NCBI GenBank assembly: GCA_964563295.1
Contig: CAZLWX010000151.1
Span: 1 to 7,875 of the forward strand
Reading direction: 5' to 3'
Origin: Chryseosolibacter sp964563295
Lineage (GTDB): Bacteria > Bacteroidota > Bacteroidia > Cytophagales > Cyclobacteriaceae
Length of the DNA: 7,875 nucleotides
The notes beneath the pieces were generated by a model that was not told the DNA's origin, ran no database searches, and saw only the letters and a program-made list of their open reading frames with translations. The first letter of the stretch is position 1. Every line of letters begins with the position of its first letter. The translations under genes were made by a program, and so were the position numbers. Positions 5,220-7,875 of the stretch are shown one piece after another.

Positions 5220-6520
5220 CAGGACGACACGTATTCGCTGATTCCGTCTCGAATTGATGTAAATGTCCGCATCAACTCATTTTCATCCTCTTCAAGCAGC
5301 GTCACCCGAAAACCCTGCAGCTCGGAACAAAACGATGAGATCGGCACAACACAAACTCCTTTCGCGCCAAGCAGGTAATACACGAAACGTTTGTCGAGGG
5401 GAATGTCGTCGCTAACCCATTTTTGGACGAGGGACCGTGCCGCGGGATTGTCGATGTTCAATTTCTGGTCGGGTCGCAATACACCATCTTTAAAAATTAT
5501 GGTATTATAAAATGCGCCGAACGTTTCATTAAACCGAAGCTGCGGCACCTCCGACAAGATTCCGGCAATCAGACGGCTTCGTTTGCCGATGTTGCGATTG
5601 GTTTCGTCGCGGTACTGCTTGAATCTTTTGTCGCCCAGAATCTTAGGAATGGCCAGCTGCGGCAACTTTGTCGAGCAGACCTCGATCATCTTGGCGTTGT
5701 CCAGCGCCTGGCAGAAACGGTTGAAGTCGTGGTCGCGGTCGCGGTTGTAATATTCCATCCATCCGCAACGCGCCCCGGGCCAGGGCAATTCCTTGGAGAT
5801 ACCTTTCATGGATATGCCTGGCACGTCTTCGATAATTTCGGCGAGCGAATAAGCTCGCGCGCCGTTATAGGTGATGTTGATATAAATTTCGTCCGCGACA
5901 AGAAATAGCCCGTACTCACGCGCAATCGCAACAATCCTCTTTAATGTTTCCAGCGGATACACCATGCCCGTCGGATTGTCCGGGTTGATGATCAGTATCC
6001 CAACGATGTTGGGATTGTATTTGACTTTGTTGTAGAGATCGTCGAGGTCCGGGTACCAGTGATTGTCGGGGTCGAGTTTGTAGGTGAGCGGCTCGTGGTT
6101 GGCATGAGCAGCCTCTGCAGAGGAGTGAGTAGAGTACGCGGGCGACGGGCCGATAACGCGGGAAGTGCTGTCGATGTACTGGTACACTTTGCCGATGGCA
6201 TCGCCCAGGCCGTTGAAGAAGCAGATGTCCTCCGAAGTAATCTGCGTTCCACCAAGGGCGTTGGTCTGGGCAGCAAGGAATTCGCGGGTCTCGAGTATTC
6301 CCTTCGATGGACAGTAGCTGTAAGAATCATCCTGTCCGGCTAGCCCGGCAACGATGCCTTTGATCCAGCCCGGAAGCTTGTGATGTTTTTGTATCGGGTC
6401 ACCGATGTTTTCCCAGGAAATAGTTACACCGAGCTTCTTAAGTTCTTCCGCTTTTTTGACGATCTCCCTGATCTCGTAACTGAGCTCGTTCGCTCCTTCG
6501 CTTAGTAATCTTTGTCTCAT
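5219..6520 (-). CDS. PLP-dependent aminotransferase, class I/II (fold type I)
   Basis: A 433-residue cytoplasmic enzyme expected to transfer an amino group between an amino acid and a 2-oxo acid through pyridoxal phosphate. Fold type I landmarks occur in order: NIGDP at 38-42, an NGLGDAI segment at 103-109 (cofactor phosphate region), GPSPAY at 124-129, NPDNPTG at 179-185 (Asn pairing with the cofactor), VADEIY at 208-213 (Asp and Tyr contacting the ring), and ISKELPWPGARCGW at 241-254. Lys243 is the expected Schiff-base lysine and Arg251 the expected phosphate-binding residue. Arg405 in FRVTLLEED suits the substrate-carboxylate arginine. Length is somewhat above the usual 390-410. An alanine- or aspartate-type aminotransferase is possible, but substrate cannot be read from sequence. 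The ATG at 6518-6520 precedes a plausible N-terminal helix; its Shine-Dalgarno signal is weak. The stop codon touches the repeat at 4836-5219. Confidence 0.93.
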   Translation of the reverse strand: MRQRLLSEGANELSYEIREIVKKAEELKKLGVTISWENIGDPIQKHHKLPGWIKGIVAGLAGQDDSYSYCPSKGILETREFLAAQTNALGGTQITSEDICFFNGLGDAIGKVYQYIDSTSRVIGPSPAYSTHSSAEAAHANHEPLTYKLDPDNHWYPDLDDLYNKVKYNPNIVGILIINPDNPTGMVYPLETLKRIVAIAREYGLFLVADEIYINITYNGARAYSLAEIIEDVPGISMKGISKELPWPGARCGWMEYYNRDRDHDFNRFCQALDNAKMIEVCSTKLPQLAIPKILGDKRFKQYRDETNRNIGKRSRLIAGILSEVPQLRFNETFGAFYNTIIFKDGVLRPDQKLNIDNPAARSLVQKWVSDDIPLDKRFVYYLLGAKGVCVVPISSFCSELQGFRVTLLEEDENELMRTFTSIRDGISEYVSS

Positions 6521-6622
6521 GCTGATTTTCAGGTTGTGATGTTGGGAGTTTTGAGAGAACGATTCAAGGGATGGTCCAAAAAAAGTTTTCTCGCGGTGGG
6601 AACGAGCGTTTGTTGGGGGGGC

Positions 6623-6650
6623 AGTTTGTAGTTTGTAGTTTGTAGTTTGT
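6623..6650 (+). repeat. Heptanucleotide array AGTTTGT, four perfect units
   Basis: Four identical AGTTTGT units in a row, then GT and a variant AGTTTGA at 6653-6659. A run of seven Gs (6615-6621) lies just to the left. The array lies between the aminotransferase and thioesterase genes and forms one arm of the inverted repeat ending at 6699. Confidence 0.85.
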
Positions 6651-6699
6651 GTAGTTTGAAGTTGTTTGTTGTTCCGTTCTTAACTACAAACTACAAACT
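6623..6699. repeat. 18-bp perfect inverted repeat after the thioesterase stop codon
   Basis: AACTACAAACTACAAACT at 6682-6699 is the exact reverse complement of 6623-6640, and also of 6630-6647 because the left arm is a tandem array. A long stem with a loop of roughly 35-42 nt could form in the thioesterase transcript, starting 5 nt past the stop codon. It lacks a following U-run, so it is not a classic intrinsic terminator. It may protect the mRNA 3' end or shape read-through into the aminotransferase gene. Confidence 0.7.
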
Positions 6700-6704
6700 T
6701 CAGC

Positions 6705-7142
6705 CTATGCCTGCGGGCGAAGTTTATTGAGTAGTACCGGCGGAACATGCGCAATTTTCCTGGCGTCGTAGTCGAAGCAAACAATTCCAACCTTACCTCT
6801 GGCAATTTCCTTTTGAGTTGACTCGTTCACCAACAGGAACACCATGTCGAATCCATATTTATGGAAATCGGTGACGCCCAGGCTGCAGATGAGTACGTCG
6901 CCGAGAAAAGCCTCGCTCTTGTACACAACAACGGCGTCGGCGATCACCTGCCCGATGGGCCCATCGAAGTTCAGCTCATTTTTGAAGCCTAGCTGCCGAT
7001 AGAGCTGAATTCGCGCTTCCTGCACCAGGCTCAGAATGCGGTCGTGCCCAACATGATTGCCATAATTGAGATCGCTGGCGCGAACAGGAATCTGTGTCCT
7101 GAAGATAAATGAGTCCGGCAATTCAATGGAAACTCGTGCCAT
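6705..7142 (-). CDS. Hotdog-fold acyl-CoA thioesterase (4HBT-like superfamily)
   Basis: A 145-residue cytoplasmic protein, the normal length for a single hotdog domain. Hotdog thioesterases of this type hydrolyse acyl-CoA or related thioesters. The N-terminal strand (FRTQIPVRASDLNYGNHVGH) leads into the long central helix (DRILSLVQEARIQLYRQLGF, about 34-53), followed by sheet strands and the conserved-looking ARGKVGIVCFDYDARK segment (114-129). Asp24 sits where the catalytic or water-positioning Asp of YbgC/FadM-like enzymes sits, but the usual GHVNN reads GNHVGHD here. I recall this DxNYGxHxGxD form from a branch annotated simply as thioesterase. Substrate is unknown. The gene is 184 bp upstream of the co-oriented aminotransferase and divergent from the FRG gene. 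Confidence 0.85.
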   Translation of the reverse strand: MARVSIELPDSFIFRTQIPVRASDLNYGNHVGHDRILSLVQEARIQLYRQLGFKNELNFDGPIGQVIADAVVVYKSEAFLGDVLICSLGVTDFHKYGFDMVFLLVNESTQKEIARGKVGIVCFDYDARKIAHVPPVLLNKLRPQA

Positions 7143-7162
7143 AGCGATCCCTTGAGGTATTA

Positions 7163-7181
7163 TGTGTAATATGGGTACACA
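7163..7181. promoter_or_regulatory. Palindrome in the thioesterase/FRG divergent intergenic region
   Basis: TGTGTA-ATATGGG-TACACA has perfect 6-bp arms and a 7-bp spacer, roughly central in the 68-bp region between the two divergent starts at 7142 and 7211. Its position suits a regulator controlling both genes. It is AT-rich, so promoter elements could overlap it. The symmetry is observed; binding is inferred. Confidence 0.35.
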
Positions 7182-7210
7182 ATTTTATGGGGAATCGAAG
7201 AGACAATCAA

Positions 7211-7875
7211 ATGGAAAAGGAGTATAAGATTTTTGAGGTATCCACCTTTGCGGAATTTCAGGCCATTATCCTGGGTCTCCCGCAGGACAAGTTTATCCTT
7301 TATCGGGGCCAATCACAGGACAAGTCATTGCTTCCCAAGATTGCCCGGTATAATCTGAAGGACGTGGAAGAGACGGAGCGGGAGATGCTGGAAGACTTCC
7401 AGCGCCGCAGTCTTCACCTGATCGACTATCATCCTGCCAACTCGTGGGATTGGCTTGCACTCGCGCAACACCACGGCATGGCGACCCGGTTGCTGGACTG
7501 GACTGAGAATCCGCTGATCGCTTTGTATTTTTCGATGTCTCAAATCGAAGACCGCAAAGTCGATTATTCCGTCGTTTGGGGATTTGACGTGCCCAAGGAA
7601 GACATCGTGATCTCTACCGAAGACAAGGATCCATACAAAGGTCGCACAACGAAAGTTTTTAAACCCAACCACATCACCAAACGGATATCGGCACAATTCG
7701 GATGGTTCACGATACACAAGAGCAACTCCGACCGGAAGTTTATTCCTTTTGAAGAGAATCAGGATTACGCGGACAGGCTGTTCAAGATTAAAGTCGACAG
7801 TAAGTGCTTCAAAGAGTGCAGAAGCCGCCTCCACACCTTTGGGATCAATTCAGCGTCAATGTATCCGGATATTGA
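7211..7875 (+). CDS. FRG-domain protein (cut by right edge)
   Basis: 221 complete residues from the ATG at 7211 to the window end, still open. The hallmarks of the FRG domain (Pfam FRG, named for its Phe/Tyr-Arg-Gly motif) are clear: FILYRGQ at 28-34, LLPKIAR at 40-46, an acidic helix (EETEREMLEDFQRR, 53-66), WLALAQHHGMATRLLDWT at 81-98 and NPLIALYFS at 100-108. Later come KPNHITKRISAQFGWFTIH (151-169) and HTFGINSASMYPDI at the edge, which in related proteins lies near the C-terminus; probably only a few dozen residues are missing. The biochemical function of FRG domains is not established to my knowledge; such genes are often seen near mobile or defence loci (from memory). No membrane segment is seen. 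An in-frame ATG at 7187 would add eight residues, but 7211 has a purine-rich GAAGAG upstream and is preferred. Confidence 0.87.
   Translation, partial: MEKEYKIFEVSTFAEFQAIILGLPQDKFILYRGQSQDKSLLPKIARYNLKDVEETEREMLEDFQRRSLHLIDYHPANSWDWLALAQHHGMATRLLDWTENPLIALYFSMSQIEDRKVDYSVVWGFDVPKEDIVISTEDKDPYKGRTTKVFKPNHITKRISAQFGWFTIHKSNSDRKFIPFEENQDYADRLFKIKVDSKCFKECRSRLHTFGINSASMYPDI

Noticed and set aside
5423..5908. Plus-strand open frame of 161 codons
   Set aside because: It is antisense to the aminotransferase core (cofactor-binding motifs on the minus strand), so it is a shadow frame.
531..6562. Shared 13-mer TTTGAGAGAACGA upstream of cas6 (531-543) and of the aminotransferase (6550-6562)
   Set aside because: One 13-base match in a window this size is plausible by chance, and the flanking bases and distance to the start codons differ.
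7325..7834. Minus-strand open frame of 169 codons
   Set aside because: It is antisense to the FRG-domain gene, whose plus-strand motifs are clear.

Overview
The window looks like a draft-assembly scaffold from a Bacteroidota bacterium, probably Cytophagales-like. This is an inference from three things: a large lone FtsX/MacB-type permease of the kind abundant in that phylum, AT-rich start regions without strong Shine-Dalgarno sequences, and long repeat-filled intergenic regions. It contains two 100-N scaffold gaps.

Layout. (1) 1-521, minus: the N-terminal 173 residues of a Cas6 CRISPR RNA endoribonuclease, cut by the left edge; the rest of any CRISPR-Cas locus would lie to the left. (2) 522-1697: a gene-free region of about 1.2 kb with a palindrome upstream of cas6, heptanucleotide tandem repeats, one paired-hairpin repeat plus a decayed copy, and gap 1. 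(3) 1698-4163, minus: an 821-residue ABC transporter permease. (4) 4164-5218: a second gene-free region holding five copies of the paired-hairpin repeat, four of them arranged as two copies of a 229-bp composite element; gap 2 lies inside the second copy. (5) 5219-6520, minus: a class I/II PLP-dependent aminotransferase. (6) 6521-6704: a spacer with a heptamer array and an 18-bp inverted repeat. (7) 6705-7142, minus: a hotdog-fold thioesterase. (8) 7211-7875, plus: an FRG-domain protein cut by the right edge, divergent from the thioesterase across a short palindrome.

The genes do not form one pathway. The aminotransferase and thioesterase are co-oriented and could be co-transcribed, but their products show no obvious link. 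The two edge genes, cas6 and the FRG gene, may belong to accessory or defence-type neighbourhoods outside the window.

The most unusual content is the repeat landscape. One repeat family consists of two short hairpins at a fixed 52-54 bp spacing, in two subtypes and both orientations. There are four arrays with a strict 7-bp period. A different repeat sits directly against the stop codon of each of the three complete genes. Both gaps are flanked by exact 55-bp duplications, so they are probably unmerged contig overlaps rather than missing sequence. No CRISPR array, tRNA, rRNA or transposase gene is visible.
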